A stretch of DNA of 64,000 bases, taken from positions 541,605 to 605,604 of the forward strand of contig NZ_JACCCG010000001.1 of NCBI RefSeq assembly GCF_013410955.1, in the 5' to 3' direction. Each line of letters opens with the position of its first letter. Position 1 is the first letter of the stretch. This DNA is from Microbacterium sp. AK009. GTDB lineage: Bacteria; Actinomycetota; Actinomycetes; Actinomycetales; Microbacteriaceae. Below the pieces are notes generated by a model that saw nothing but the letters and a program-made list of their open reading frames with translations, was not told the origin of the DNA and ran no database searches. A program made the translations under genes and the position numbers. This document shows, in pieces, positions 27,298-36,720 of the stretch.

Positions 27298-28266
27298 CTA
27301 CATTCGCTCGCGCAGGAACGCCGCCTGCACGAGCCACTGGTAGGACTGCCCGCCCTCGTGCTCGTTGAACGGGTACACCTCGATGGCCTTGTCGGCGACC
27401 GGGACGCGGTTGTAGGCGGCGAAAACCGTCGACGGCGGACAGATCATGTCGTGCAGGGCCGCCGAGAACAGCGCCGGCGCCGAGATCCGCGCCGCGAAGT
27501 TCACGCCGTCGATGTACGACAGCGTACGGAAGACCCGTTCCTCGGCCCCGCGATGGACCCGCAGGTAGCGCACGATCTCCTGGTAGGGGTCGGCGTCGGT
27601 GAGTCCGACGGCGCGCTCGAAGTGGCAGAGGAACGGGACGTCGGGCATCACGGCGCGAAGTCCCTCCACGAGTCCGCCGACAGCGATCGCAATCCCTCCG
27701 CCCTGGCTGCCGCCGGTGACGGCGACGCGGGCGGGGTCGACCTGGGGGAGTCCGCGCACCGCGTCGACGGCGCGGACGCCGTCGGTGAACAGGCGCCGGT
27801 AGTAGGACGTCGCGGGGTCGTCGATGCCGCGGGTCATGAATCCGGATGCCGCGGGGCCCGACCCGTGCGGGTCGGGTGTCGCGCCGCCCGATCCCCAGCC
27901 GCTTCCCTGCCCGCGGGTGTCCATGAAGAGGTGCGCGTAGCCCGCGTTCGCCCAGGACAGGCGCTCGTGGGGGAGGCCGCGACCGCCGCCGTAGCCGTTG
28001 AACTCCACGACGGCCGGAAGGGGGCCGTCGGCGCCACGCGGCACCCACAGCCACGCCTTGACGGGGTCGCCCGCGAAGCCCGGGAAGGTCACGTCGTAGG
28101 TGTCGATGAGGGTCAGCGGCGTCGCGACTGGGGTGATGACGACCTCACCGCCTGCGGCGCGGGCTGCACCGATCGTGCCGGTCCAGAACTCGTCGAAGTC
28201 GGCCGGCTCGGCCACGGTCGGGTGGTACGTCGACAGCTCGACGGGGCTCAGATCGAAGCGGGGCAC
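27298..28266 (-). CDS. Acetylxylan esterase / cephalosporin-C deacetylase (CE7)
   Basis: Cytosolic alpha/beta-hydrolase of carbohydrate esterase family 7, removing acetyl groups from xylo-oligosaccharides and related compounds. Motifs: oxyanion RGQG (DTRGQGSGW), nucleophile VTGGSQGGG, Asp in LHDMICPP and His in FNEHEGG. 322 residues, the family norm. The GTG at 28266 ([12 protein letters not shown]) is the expected CE7 start and has a TACGCT -10 six nt upstream, so it is probably leaderless. Convergent with icd. Confidence 0.93.
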   Translation of the reverse strand: MPRFDLSPVELSTYHPTVAEPADFDEFWTGTIGAARAAGGEVVITPVATPLTLIDTYDVTFPGFAGDPVKAWLWVPRGADGPLPAVVEFNGYGGGRGLPHERLSWANAGYAHLFMDTRGQGSGWGSGGATPDPHGSGPAASGFMTRGIDDPATSYYRRLFTDGVRAVDAVRGLPQVDPARVAVTGGSQGGGIAIAVGGLVEGLRAVMPDVPFLCHFERAVGLTDADPYQEIVRYLRVHRGAEERVFRTLSYIDGVNFAARISAPALFSAALHDMICPPSTVFAAYNRVPVADKAIEVYPFNEHEGGQSYQWLVQAAFLRERM

Positions 28267-28272
28267 CGGGTC

Positions 28273-28278
28273 AGCGTA
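28273..28278 (-). promoter_or_regulatory. -10 hexamer of a leaderless promoter (CE7 esterase)
   Basis: TACGCT on the minus strand ends 6 nt before the GTG at 28266, with no Shine-Dalgarno. Confidence 0.45.
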
Positions 28279-28306
28279 GCGCCCTCCCGGTGTCGATCGC
28301 CGAGAC

Positions 28307-29818
28307 TCAGGAGTAGACGCTGACCTCGGTGCCGGTGGCGGTCCACTCGTAGATGAAGCGTGCGGCGTCATCCCACATGTTCACGCAGCCGTGGCTCTGC
28401 GGGTAGCCGAGCGAGGAGCGGAAGTTCGAGGCGCCGTGGAACGCGATGTCGGGAGCGAACCAGGTGATGTAGGGCACGTCCTCGGTGCAGTAGCTGTTCA
28501 CCGCGTTCGGGTTGTAGCACAGCGCGCCCATGTCCTGAACGCGGGTGTAGGCGAAGACGGTGAAGTTGCCGGTCGGCGTGGGCGTGGCGGCCGTTCCCGA
28601 GGAGATCGTGAACGACTCCACCATGTTGCCGTTCTCGAACAGGTAGGCCCGCTGCGCGCTGAGATCGACCTCGACCGATCGGGCGAGTGCGACCGTGGTG
28701 AACGGGGTCTCGGTCACGCCGAGCTCGATGACGCCGTCGCCGGCGGCCAGCTGCGACGCGGCGTCGGCTGCGAGCCCGTCGGTCGACTCCAGCGCCCGGC
28801 CGTTGACACCGGCGACGTCTTCGCGCAGGACGGTGCCTGCTCTGTTGGTGATGACCGTGGCGTTCACGGCCTCCCTGTCGACCAGTCCTGGCAGCGTGTC
28901 GACGACCGACTGGATGCCGGCCTGGTCGACCTCCACCGAGATGGTGCCGCGGTCACCGTCGCCGAGGGTGATCCACGACGCGACGACGGCGCGGTCGAGC
29001 GGCACGGTCCGCTCCTCGCCGATGTAGAAGCCCGCGGTGTCGAGCATGGCATTCAGCCGCGACGCGGTCGCCTCCGCGATCGTCGTGGTGGTCTCCGCCT
29101 CCACGGCGGCCAGGGAGGGCGCGACCTCGACACGCTGCTGGCCTGCGAGGAACGCCTCCTGCAGGCTCTGGCGCACCGCGTCGGCGTCGACGCCCTCGCC
29201 CGGGACGGCGGGTGTGACCTGGTAGCTCGCGGAGGCTGCGTCGAAGGCGACCACAGCATCGACGGCCGCGACGGAGAGGTCGGGGGCGGCGGCGAGCAGC
29301 GCCTCGGCGGCCAGCACCGGGTCGATCTGCACCTCCGCGTCGATCGGAGAGGGGAACCAGCCGGTCGGGTTCCACATCGGGTGCTCGGCGAACGCGGTCT
29401 CGGCGAGGGTCTGCGCGTCGACAGTGGCGCCGAGGTCGGCGCCGGTCAGCTCGGCGTCACCCCCCGGCCCGGTGAGGACGACCGTCGTCTCGGCGAGTCG
29501 GGACTCGATGGCGGCGGCGGCGGCGCCCGGCGTCATGAAGCCCACAGGGACGCCGGCGACCGCCGTTCCCGGGGCGATGAGGAAGACGGATGTCACGGCC
29601 ATGCCGATTGCGGCGGCCGCCGCGGTCACGCCGATCCACAGGCCCCAGCGACGCTTCTTCGGAGCGGGTTCGGCGGGAGCCCACGCGTAGGTCGGCGCGT
29701 CCCCGCCCGGGACGTCGGACGTCGGCGCGACGCCATCGGCAGCTGGAGCGTCGTCGGTGGTCGGCGGCTGCGGCTCAGCGGCCCCGTCGGCGTCCGGCCG
29801 GGTCACAAGGTCAGTCAC
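28307..29818 (-). CDS. L,D-transpeptidase (YkuD) with N-terminal PG-binding-4 repeats
   Basis: Cell-wall crosslinking enzyme anchored by one N-terminal transmembrane helix (about residues 57-80) after an acidic, Pro-rich cytosolic tail. Extracellular residues about 90-370 match the tandem peptidoglycan-binding-4 domains common in actinobacterial Ldts. The catalytic YkuD domain (about 380-503) holds IAFHGASNF and the active site SHGCVNM, Cys near residue 475. It forms 3-3 links in peptidoglycan. GTG start at 29818 with a G-rich ribosome site. 503 residues. Confidence 0.93.
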   Translation of the reverse strand: MTDLVTRPDADGAAEPQPPTTDDAPAADGVAPTSDVPGGDAPTYAWAPAEPAPKKRRWGLWIGVTAAAAAIGMAVTSVFLIAPGTAVAGVPVGFMTPGAAAAAIESRLAETTVVLTGPGGDAELTGADLGATVDAQTLAETAFAEHPMWNPTGWFPSPIDAEVQIDPVLAAEALLAAAPDLSVAAVDAVVAFDAASASYQVTPAVPGEGVDADAVRQSLQEAFLAGQQRVEVAPSLAAVEAETTTTIAEATASRLNAMLDTAGFYIGEERTVPLDRAVVASWITLGDGDRGTISVEVDQAGIQSVVDTLPGLVDREAVNATVITNRAGTVLREDVAGVNGRALESTDGLAADAASQLAAGDGVIELGVTETPFTTVALARSVEVDLSAQRAYLFENGNMVESFTISSGTAATPTPTGNFTVFAYTRVQDMGALCYNPNAVNSYCTEDVPYITWFAPDIAFHGASNFRSSLGYPQSHGCVNMWDDAARFIYEWTATGTEVSVYS

Positions 29819-29915
29819 GCGGTCCCCCCGACTGCGTCGATGTCGTCGTTACATGCTAAGGGACGCCACCGCGGGTGAGGGCAACGGTCTTATCACGACC
29901 CGGGAGCGGGCACGC

Positions 29916-30413
29916 TCAGGGCGCGCAGAGCTCTTGGAATTTCGTCACGGTCACCTGGAACGACTCGCCGATCTCGGCGGCGTCCCCGACCTGCGAGAGG
30001 TCACCGCTGGCGACGGAGTCCATCACCTCTGCGGTCTGGGTGAACATGTCCTCGAGCTCCGGCAGGAGCGCGGCGATCTCATCGTTCGTGATCTGGGATG
30101 CCGCGGAGGCCAGGCTGTCGGCGGCGGCGCGGGCCGCGTCGGCGACAGCGCCGGGGTCTTCGGCGGAGGCCTCCTGGAACTCGGTGGTCGCCTCGGTGAT
30201 GCTGTCGGAGATGAGCAGGCACGCGTCCTGGGTGGACTGACCGTCGTCGCCCGAGGTGTCGGAGTCGCCCGAGGTGTCCGAGGATCCTCCGTCGGCGGTG
30301 CCCTGCGAGGCCGCCGAGTCCTCCGCGGGGGAGGTGGCGGGCGCACCGGTGCACCCGGCGAGAACCAGCACGGCGAGCAGGCTCAGGGTGCCGATGGCGG
30401 CTGTGGATCGCAT
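29916..30413 (-). CDS. Hypothetical secreted lipoprotein
   Basis: Unrecognised family. Lipobox LAGC with lipidated Cys21, then a 40-residue Ser/Asp/Gly-rich linker and a helical domain (about residues 60-165) with two Cys that could form a disulfide (DACLLIS and FQELCAP). Start at ATG 30413 because GGAGGT lies 5 nt upstream; longer in-frame starts exist but would bury the signal peptide. It resembles many small actinobacterial cell-envelope lipoproteins. Divergent from the ROK regulator across an AT-rich 121-bp region. Confidence 0.8.
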   Translation of the reverse strand: MRSTAAIGTLSLLAVLVLAGCTGAPATSPAEDSAASQGTADGGSSDTSGDSDTSGDDGQSTQDACLLISDSITEATTEFQEASAEDPGAVADAARAAADSLASAASQITNDEIAALLPELEDMFTQTAEVMDSVASGDLSQVGDAAEIGESFQVTVTKFQELCAP

Positions 30414-30458
30414 GGCGACCTCCTTCGTCGACATCCACCCTAGGTCAGTCCTCAGATC

Positions 30459-30468
30459 ACGAATTCGT
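30459..30468. promoter_or_regulatory. ACGAATTCGT palindrome in the divergent spacer
   Basis: Perfect 10-bp palindrome in an AT-rich spacer; the half TTCGTAA recurs at 30513 inside the ROK operator region. Possibly a second regulator site. Confidence 0.3.
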
Positions 30469-30497
30469 AAAGACTCCGAGCAAATGCGCACTAATCC

Positions 30498-30529
30498 TTG
30501 CGGAGGACTTAGTTCGTAAGGTGTACTAA
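30498..30529 (+). promoter_or_regulatory. Promoter with overlapping operator for the ROK regulator
   Basis: TTGCGG (30498-30503), 18-nt spacer, TGTACT (30522-30527), 7 nt before the ATG, no Shine-Dalgarno: leaderless. TTAGT (30509) and ACTAA (30525) form an inverted repeat across the -10, typical of ROK-type operators; an extra ACTAA lies at 30490. Autorepression is inferred. Confidence 0.5.
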
Positions 30530-30534
30530 CAAAC

Positions 30535-31716
30535 ATGACCCCGGTCGACACCTCCCCTCCGTCCGTCGACGGCGCTCCCGCCCCGGCTCAGACTCTGCCG
30601 CCGCGGGGGCGTCGCCAGACAGCGAAGGTGCTGCCCGAGCAAGCGCGCCGGCACAACCGCTCCCTGGTGCTGCAGACGCTCTTCCACGGCGGAGCGATGA
30701 GTCGCGCCGACCTCGCTCGTGAGACCCGGCTCACCCGGGTGACCATCTCCGACCTCGTCGCCGAGCTGATCGCTGACGGCTTCCTGGCCGAGTTCGGCAC
30801 TCGCGAGGCTGCCGGACCCGGGAAGCCCGCGATCCTCGTCGACCTCGATCGCGCGGGTCACCGGATCGTCGGCCTCGACCTCTCCGGGAGCGAGACCTTC
30901 ATCGGCGCGGTCCTCACGCTGGACGGCGAGATCGTCGCTCGACACGAGGTGCCCGCTCCGGCCGCGGCCGCCGACGTCGTCGACACGGCGGTCGCCCTCG
31001 CCCGGGCGCTCGTCGCCGATGCGCACGCCCCCGTCCTGGGTGTCGGGGTCGGCACTCCCGGTGTCGTCGACGAGCACGGGGTGATCCTGGCCGCGCCCAA
31101 TTTCGGATGGGTGGGGTTCGACCTGGAACGCGCCCTCACCGAGGCCCTGCAGCTGCCGGTGCTGGTGGCCAACGACGCCAATGCGGCCGTCCTCGCCGAG
31201 TACACCCTGGGTGGAGCTGCCGACGACGTGATGCTCATCAAGGTCGGCCGCGGTGTCGGGGCCGGGCTTCTCACCGGCGGGACGCCCCTCCGCGGATCGC
31301 GCTTCGCCGCCGGGGAGATCGGCCACGTCACCGTCGGTACGGACGGCGGACCGCAGTGCGCGTGCGGGAAGATCGGATGCCTCGAGGCGTGGCTGTCGGT
31401 GCCGTCCCTTCTGGAACGCCTCGCCGCGGCATCCGATGAGGACGCCCGCCGGGGTGTCCTCCACGACGCGGGGGAGCGGCTCGGCATCGCGCTCGCACCG
31501 ATCGTGGCCACCCTGGATCTGTCCGAGATCGTCCTCTCCGGCCCCCCGGAACTCCTCGACGGCACCCTCGCTGCCGCCACCCTCGAGACGCTGCGCGCCC
31601 GCACCCTCGCTCCCTTCCACGAGGGGGTGCGCATCCGCATGACCGCGCACGGTCAGGACATCGTGCTGCGCGGCGCCGCCGTCATGGTGCTCTCCGGCCA
31701 ACTCGGGGTGTCCTGA
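30535..31716 (+). CDS. ROK-family transcriptional regulator (NagC/XylR type)
   Basis: N-terminal winged helix-turn-helix (RADLARETRLTRVTISDLVAELIADG, about residues 56-85) followed by a ROK fold. It keeps the ROK zinc motif CACGKIGC and AGEIGH, but the phosphate-binding loop reads DLSGSET instead of DxGGTK, so it should sense a sugar rather than phosphorylate it. 393 residues. It heads the importer, ROK kinase and nagB genes, so N-acetylglucosamine, its phosphate or chitobiose is the likely ligand. Apparently leaderless, with an operator over its promoter. Confidence 0.92.
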   Translation: MTPVDTSPPSVDGAPAPAQTLPPRGRRQTAKVLPEQARRHNRSLVLQTLFHGGAMSRADLARETRLTRVTISDLVAELIADGFLAEFGTREAAGPGKPAILVDLDRAGHRIVGLDLSGSETFIGAVLTLDGEIVARHEVPAPAAAADVVDTAVALARALVADAHAPVLGVGVGTPGVVDEHGVILAAPNFGWVGFDLERALTEALQLPVLVANDANAAVLAEYTLGGAADDVMLIKVGRGVGAGLLTGGTPLRGSRFAAGEIGHVTVGTDGGPQCACGKIGCLEAWLSVPSLLERLAAASDEDARRGVLHDAGERLGIALAPIVATLDLSEIVLSGPPELLDGTLAAATLETLRARTLAPFHEGVRIRMTAHGQDIVLRGAAVMVLSGQLGVS

Positions 31717-31749
31717 TGACCTCCTCACTCTTCCTGTCCCCGCACACCC

Positions 31750-31766
31750 GGTCGGGTTTTCCGACC
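31750..31766 (+). other. Small hairpin between ROK regulator and binding-protein gene
   Basis: GGTCGG-GTTTT-CCGACC, a 6-bp stem 22 nt before the binding-protein ATG. It may limit read-through or protect the 5' end of the importer message. Confidence 0.35.
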
Positions 31767-31787
31767 CCATCCAGAAGAAGGAACGCT

Positions 31788-33026
31788 ATGAAGAAGACGC
31801 TCGTGAGCGCCGCCCTGCTCGGGGTCGGCGCCGTGGTGCTGGCCGGCTGCGCCGGCGGCACGGGCTCGGCAGGCTCGGCCGATGGCGCGGAGATCCGCGT
31901 GTGGCTGGTCGGTGCCGACACGCCGCAGGAGGCCCGCGACTACCTCGTCGAGACGTTCGAGGAGGACAATCCCGGCTCCACCCTGGTGATCGAGGAGCAG
32001 AGCTGGGAGGGGCTGGTCGACAAGCTCACCACGAGCCTGTCCAGCTCCGACAGCCCCGACATCGTCGAGTTCGGAAACACCCAGGCTCCCGCATTCACCT
32101 CGGTCGGCGCCCTCCTCGACCTCAGCGACGAGTACGAGGCACTCGGCGGCGACGATCTGCTCCCCGGCTTCGTGGAGGCCGGATCGTATGACGGGGCGTT
32201 CTACGCGCCGCCGCTGTACTCCGGCGCCCGCGTGGTGTTCGCCGATCCGGCGCTCGTCATCGAGGCACCCGCGACCCTCGACGACTACATCACCTCGGCC
32301 ACCGCCCTCGCCGAGGCGAACCCCGGGAAGTCGGGCATCTACTTCGCCGGGCAGGACTGGTACAACGCCCTCCCCTTCATTTGGGAGAACGGCGGCGAGA
32401 TCGCCGTCGAGTCCGACGGCGAGTGGGATGCGCAGCTGAGCTCCGACGAGTCGGTCGCGGGCCTGCTGCAGGTGCAGGAGCTGATGACGACCGCGTCCGT
32501 TGCGCCCAAGGACGGCGACAACGCCGAGCCCTGGACCCCGTACTGCGAGGGCTCGGCGATCCAGTTCTCCGCGCCGAACTGGGCCCTGGGTCTGGCAAGC
32601 GCCTGCGAGACCGAGAACCCGCCGGCCGCGCCGCTCGTCTACGCCCTTCCCGGCATGGACGGCGGACCCGCACAGGTGTTCGCCGGCGGCTCGAACATCG
32701 GCATCTCGGCAAGGTCGGCGAACCCCGACCTCGCCAAGGAGGCGCTGGCGATCATCCTCAGCGACGAGTTCCAGACGATCTACGGCGAGAACGGTCTGAT
32801 CCCCGCCAAGAAGTCGCTGGCCTCCACGCTCGGCGACACCCCCGAGGCCGCCGCCTTCGCCGAGGCCGCGAGCAACGCCAAGCTGACGCCCGCGTCGCCC
32901 AACTGGGCCGAGGTCGAAGCATCTCGCGTGCTGGAGGACTTCTTCGTGAAGATCGCCCAGGGCGGCGACGTCGCGGCCCTGGCAGCCGAGGTCGACACCC
33001 AGATCGAAGAGATCCTCAACGGCTGA
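31788..33026 (+). CDS. Amino-sugar ABC transporter substrate-binding lipoprotein
   Basis: CUT1 solute-binding protein: signal peptide with lipobox LAGC (Cys21) and mature start EIRVWLVGADTPQEARDYLVETFEEDNPG. Contains the family's central NALPFIWENGGEIAVE and the FAGGSNIGIS motif. ATG 31788 has AAGGAA upstream; a longer frame from 31716 lacks a signal peptide and is unlikely. 412 residues. Probable GlcNAc/chito-oligosaccharide ligand, inferred from the ROK regulator, ROK kinase and nagB in the same operon. Confidence 0.92.
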   Translation: MKKTLVSAALLGVGAVVLAGCAGGTGSAGSADGAEIRVWLVGADTPQEARDYLVETFEEDNPGSTLVIEEQSWEGLVDKLTTSLSSSDSPDIVEFGNTQAPAFTSVGALLDLSDEYEALGGDDLLPGFVEAGSYDGAFYAPPLYSGARVVFADPALVIEAPATLDDYITSATALAEANPGKSGIYFAGQDWYNALPFIWENGGEIAVESDGEWDAQLSSDESVAGLLQVQELMTTASVAPKDGDNAEPWTPYCEGSAIQFSAPNWALGLASACETENPPAAPLVYALPGMDGGPAQVFAGGSNIGISARSANPDLAKEALAIILSDEFQTIYGENGLIPAKKSLASTLGDTPEAAAFAEAASNAKLTPASPNWAEVEASRVLEDFFVKIAQGGDVAALAAEVDTQIEEILNG

Positions 33027-33046
33027 TCCGGCTGCGCCGCCTCTCC

Positions 33047-33074
33047 GGGCCGGCGGTCCTCGCACCGCCGGCCC
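33047..33074 (+). terminator. Perfect 11-bp hairpin after the binding-protein gene
   Basis: GGGCCGGCGGT-CCTCGC-ACCGCCGGCCC, in the 77-nt gap between binding protein and first permease. Such hairpins commonly attenuate read-through and stabilise the upstream message, giving more binding protein than permease. No T-tract, so partial termination or RNase stop is more likely than full termination. Confidence 0.6.
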
Positions 33075-33103
33075 GGCCCACGACCACACTTGGGAGACCC
33101 GCC

Positions 33104-34099
33104 ATGTCGACGCTGCACAGCGACGTCAGCCCCGCCGTGAGCGCGGTCGACGGTGAACGCCTCGTCGCCCCCGCACCGCCGCCGAGCTCCGGAAGGCGCC
33201 GGGCGCTGCGCCCCGGCACCTTCACCCCCTACGCGCTCCTCACGCCGGCGCTGATCGTCCTCGCCGCCATCACCGGGTGGCCGCTCGTTCAGCTGGTCGT
33301 CATGTCGTTCCAGGAGTTCGGCCGGGCGCAGGTCTTCGGCGCCCCGCCGGAATTCATCGGCCTGGGGAACTACATCGGCATCCTCACCGATCCGCAGTTC
33401 TGGCAGGTGCTCACCCGCTCGCTGCTGTTCGCAGCGGTGTGCGTGGTCGTGACGATGGTGCTCGGCATCCTCATCGCCCTCCTCATGCGGCGCCTGGGCG
33501 CCGTCATCCGCACCCTCGTCTCGATCGGACTGCTGCTGGCGTGGGCCATGCCGCCGCTGTCGGCGACCATCGTCTGGGGGTGGATCTTCGACACCCAGTA
33601 CGGCGTGCTGAATCAGGTGCTCTCCCAGGTGTTCGGCCTCGAGCAGTTCGCGGGGCACTCCTGGCTCATCGAGCCGCTGAGCTTCTTCTTCGTCGCGACG
33701 ATCATCATCGTCTGGGGTGCGATCCCGTTCGTCGCCTTCACCGTCTACGCCGGCCTCACCCAGGTCCCCGACGAGGTGCTGGAGGCGGCCCAGCTCGACG
33801 GGGCGGGTGCGACGAAGCGCTTCTTCCTCGTCATCGTGCCCTTCATCCGCCCGATCCTCGTGGTCGTCACGATCCTGCAGGTGATCTGGGATCTGCGGGT
33901 GTTCACGCAGATCTACGCGCTGCAGTCGATCGGCGGGCTGGCGGAGCAGACCAACACCCTCGGGGTGTACATCTACCGGGTCTCGCTCGGTGCCGGCGAC
34001 TTCGGTGTGGGCGGGGCCATCTCGGTCATCGTGGTGCTGCTGCTCGTGGCGCTGTCGATCTTCTACGTCCGCCGCAATCTCCGGGAGGAGTCGCTGTGA
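33104..34099 (+). CDS. Sugar ABC transporter permease, MalF type (amino-sugar operon)
   Basis: Six-helix permease, 331 residues, starting at ATG 33104 (GGGAG upstream). Cytosolic Pro-rich N-terminus, first helix TPYALLTPALIVLAAITGWPL, EAA loop LEAAQLDGAGATKRFFLVIVPFIRP for ATPase docking. The stop overlaps the GTG of the MalG-type partner (GTGA). No ATPase gene in the operon. Confidence 0.93.
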   Translation: MSTLHSDVSPAVSAVDGERLVAPAPPPSSGRRRALRPGTFTPYALLTPALIVLAAITGWPLVQLVVMSFQEFGRAQVFGAPPEFIGLGNYIGILTDPQFWQVLTRSLLFAAVCVVVTMVLGILIALLMRRLGAVIRTLVSIGLLLAWAMPPLSATIVWGWIFDTQYGVLNQVLSQVFGLEQFAGHSWLIEPLSFFFVATIIIVWGAIPFVAFTVYAGLTQVPDEVLEAAQLDGAGATKRFFLVIVPFIRPILVVVTILQVIWDLRVFTQIYALQSIGGLAEQTNTLGVYIYRVSLGAGDFGVGGAISVIVVLLLVALSIFYVRRNLREESL

Positions 34100-34977
34100 C
34101 CACGCTCGCTCCCTCGCGGACCGTGACCTCCCCGCGCACCCGCCGTCGCGTCGCATCCGTCCTCGCCGCCATCGCGGGCCTGATCGTCTTCGCGTGCTCG
34201 GTGTTCCCGGTGTACTGGATGGTCAACACCTCGCTGCAGCCCAATGGCCAGGTGCGCGGGAGCACCCTGCGCCTGTGGCCCGAGAACGCCACTCTGGAGA
34301 ACTATCTCGGCGTGATCTTCGACCACGACCGCGCGCCGTTCCTCCCGGCGCTCGGCAACTCCCTCGCCGTGACCCTGCTCACGGTCGCGGTCTCGCTCGT
34401 CTTCGCCTTCCTCGCGGCGCTCGCGGTGACCCGCTTCCGGTTCCGCAGCCGCGCGGCGTTCATCGTGACGATCCTCATCATCCAGATGATCCCCGCCGAG
34501 GCGCTCATCATCTCGGTGTTCCGCCTCATCGACGGATGGCAGCTGCTGAACACCGTCATCGGGCTCACCGCCGTCTACCTCGCCACCGTCCTGCCCTTTA
34601 CCATCTGGACCCTCCGCGGTTTCGTCAACGGTGTGCCGATCGAACTGGAGGAGGCGGCGATGATCGACGGTCTGAGCCGGTCGCAGGCCTTCTGGCGGGT
34701 GACCTTCCCGCTGCTTGCCCCCGGCCTCGTCGCCACCGGCGTCTTCGGGTTCATCCAGGCCTGGAACGAGTTCGTCTTCGCGCTCGTGCTGAACCCCCGC
34801 CCCGAGGCGATGACCCTGCCCGTGTGGCTGCGCACCTTCCTCGACCCCAACGGCGGCATCAACTGGGCCGAGCTCATGGCAGGATCGACGCTCGTGTCCA
34901 TCCCGGTCGTGGTGTTCTTCCTCATCGTCCAGAGCCGGATGACCTCGGGTCTGGTGTCCGGGGCGGTGAAGGGCTGA
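34096..34977 (+). CDS. Sugar ABC transporter permease, MalG type (amino-sugar operon)
   Basis: Second permease, 293 residues. GTG start at 34096, GGGAGGAG upstream and GTGA overlap with the MalF-type gene. Signature FPVYWMVNTSLQP in helix 1 region and EAA loop LEEAAMIDGLSRSQAFWRVTFPLLAP. Its stop shares one base with the ATG of the ROK kinase, so kinase translation is coupled to transporter translation. Confidence 0.93.
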   Translation: MTTLAPSRTVTSPRTRRRVASVLAAIAGLIVFACSVFPVYWMVNTSLQPNGQVRGSTLRLWPENATLENYLGVIFDHDRAPFLPALGNSLAVTLLTVAVSLVFAFLAALAVTRFRFRSRAAFIVTILIIQMIPAEALIISVFRLIDGWQLLNTVIGLTAVYLATVLPFTIWTLRGFVNGVPIELEEAAMIDGLSRSQAFWRVTFPLLAPGLVATGVFGFIQAWNEFVFALVLNPRPEAMTLPVWLRTFLDPNGGINWAELMAGSTLVSIPVVVFFLIVQSRMTSGLVSGAVKG

Positions 34978-35948
34978 TGCGGGTCGGACTCGACGTCGGC
35001 GGCACCAAGACCGAGGCGGTCGCCCTGGATGGCGCGGGCACGGTCATCGCTCGGGTGCGCCGCCCCACCGCGCTCGGCCCCGATGGTGTCATCGCCTCGA
35101 TCCACGCGGCGGTCGACGAGGTGAGTGCACGGACCGGTGGGCGCGCGACATCGGTCGGGATCGGGATGCCGGGGCAGATCGTCCCCGGATCGGGGATCAT
35201 CTCCCACGCGGTCAACCTCGGCGTGCGCTCCCTCGACGTCGCCGCGGTGGTCGGCACCGCCCTCGGTGTCCCTGTCGACGTCGAGAACGACGTCAAGGCC
35301 GCCGCCCTCGGCGCCGCCGTGCTCCGTAGCGCCGTGGTGCCAGCCACCACCGCCACCGCCACGGCCACCGTCACGCCGGGCCTGGCCTACCTGAACCTCG
35401 GCACCGGGGTCGCTGCCGGGCTCGTCACGGGCGGCGCGCTGTGGCGGGGGTCCCGCGGCGCGGCCGGCGAGATCGGGCACCTGAGCGTCGACCCGGCCGG
35501 CCCCCGGTGCCGCTGCGGTCAGCGCGGATGCATCGAGGCGCTCGCCGGCGGCCGCGCCGTCGCCGAGCGGTGGGGGAGACCCGCAGTGCTCCCCGTCGCC
35601 GACGTCTTCGACTGCGCCGATGGGACAGACCTCGACGGCCCTGTCCGCGCGCGAGCGCGCGAGCTCCGTGAAGACGTGGTGCGCGGAGTGGCGGCGGCCG
35701 TGCGCGTGCTCGTCCTCACCGCCGACGTGGACGTCGTCGTGCTCGGCGGCGGTCTCACCGCCCTCGGCGACCGGCTCGTCGCGCCGGTGCGCGCGGCACT
35801 GCGGCGAAGCGGCGAGACCTCGCCCTTCCTGCGGTCGCTGCATCTGGACGAGCGGATCGAGCTCCTCCCGGCCGGATCCCCGGCCGCGGCGCTCGGTGCG
35901 GCCCTCCTCGGCGCCGAACGGGGCGAGGAGGTGCTGACCGTTGGCTGA
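34977..35948 (+). CDS. ROK-family sugar kinase, probably N-acetylglucosamine kinase
   Basis: Complete ROK kinase: ATP loop GLDVGGTKTEAV at the N-terminus, catalytic Asp in VENDVKAAALG, AAGEIGHLSV and zinc motif CRCGQRGC. An unusual Ala/Thr-rich insert (PATTATATATVTPG, about residues 122-135) sits after the catalytic Asp, where other ROK kinases have a short loop. 323 residues. Position between the importer and nagB argues that it phosphorylates imported GlcNAc or glucosamine, but ROK specificity cannot be read reliably and glucokinase activity is possible. Confidence 0.85.
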   Translation: MRVGLDVGGTKTEAVALDGAGTVIARVRRPTALGPDGVIASIHAAVDEVSARTGGRATSVGIGMPGQIVPGSGIISHAVNLGVRSLDVAAVVGTALGVPVDVENDVKAAALGAAVLRSAVVPATTATATATVTPGLAYLNLGTGVAAGLVTGGALWRGSRGAAGEIGHLSVDPAGPRCRCGQRGCIEALAGGRAVAERWGRPAVLPVADVFDCADGTDLDGPVRARARELREDVVRGVAAAVRVLVLTADVDVVVLGGGLTALGDRLVAPVRAALRRSGETSPFLRSLHLDERIELLPAGSPAAALGAALLGAERGEEVLTVG

Positions 35949-36720
35949 GATCGTCATCGTCGACAGCGCCGACGCCGCCGGCGCCCTCGTCGCCGGGGAG
36001 ATCGTCCGTCTCATCGGTGAAAATCCGCGAGCGGTGCTGGGGCTGGCCACCGGGTCGACCCCGCTCCCGGTCTACCGGGCCCTCCGGGAGCAGTCGGCGG
36101 GGATCGACCTCTCCGGCGTCCGCGGATTCGCCCTCGACGAGTACGTGGGGATCGCACCCGACCATCCCGAGAGCTACGCCTCGGTCATCCATCGCGAGGT
36201 CGTCGATCCGCTCGGTCTCGACCCGGCTCTGGTCCACGTGCCCGACGGCGACCCGGCGCGGATCGCCGTCTCGGGAGAGCAGTACGAGCGGGCGATCGAT
36301 GCCGCCGGCGGGGTCGACCTCCAGATCCTCGGGATCGGCACCGACGGCCACCTCGGCTTCAACGAACCGGGCTCGTCCTTCGCGTCGCGCACGCGCGTGA
36401 AGACCCTCACCGCCCAGACCCGACAAGACAACGCCCGATTCTTCCCAAGCCTCGACGACGTGCCCCGGCACTGCATCACCCAGGGCCTCGGGACGATCCT
36501 CCGCGCCCGCCACCTCGTGCTCCTCGCGTTCGGCGAGGGCAAGGCCGCCGCCGTCGCCGGGGCCGTGGAGGGCCCGCTCACCGCATCGCTTCCGGCGTCG
36601 GCGATCCAGCTGCATCCGCATGCCACGGTCGTCGTCGACGAGGAGGCGGCGTCGCAGCTGCGAATGGCGGACTACTACCGGTACGCCTGGGAGAACAAAC
36701 CCGACGGTCAGGGCCTGTAG
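35941..36720 (+). CDS. nagB: Glucosamine-6-phosphate deaminase
   Basis: Converts glucosamine-6-phosphate to fructose-6-phosphate plus ammonia, feeding amino sugars into glycolysis. Motifs: GLATGSTPLPVYRAL, FALDEYVG with the active-site Asp, and the GIGTDGHLGFNEPGS signature with catalytic Asp, His and Glu. 259 residues. I accept the rare TTG start at 35941 because GAGGAGGT lies 8 nt upstream and the protein then begins exactly where NagB proteins do; it overlaps the kinase gene by 8 nt. No nagA deacetylase is present in the window. Confidence 0.95.
   Translation: MAEIVIVDSADAAGALVAGEIVRLIGENPRAVLGLATGSTPLPVYRALREQSAGIDLSGVRGFALDEYVGIAPDHPESYASVIHREVVDPLGLDPALVHVPDGDPARIAVSGEQYERAIDAAGGVDLQILGIGTDGHLGFNEPGSSFASRTRVKTLTAQTRQDNARFFPSLDDVPRHCITQGLGTILRARHLVLLAFGEGKAAAVAGAVEGPLTASLPASAIQLHPHATVVVDEEAASQLRMADYYRYAWENKPDGQGL

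Noticed and set aside
36708-36720. Frameshift or fusion at the nagB/NUDIX junction
   Set aside because: The 13-bp overlap is tail to tail between two complete genes on opposite strands.
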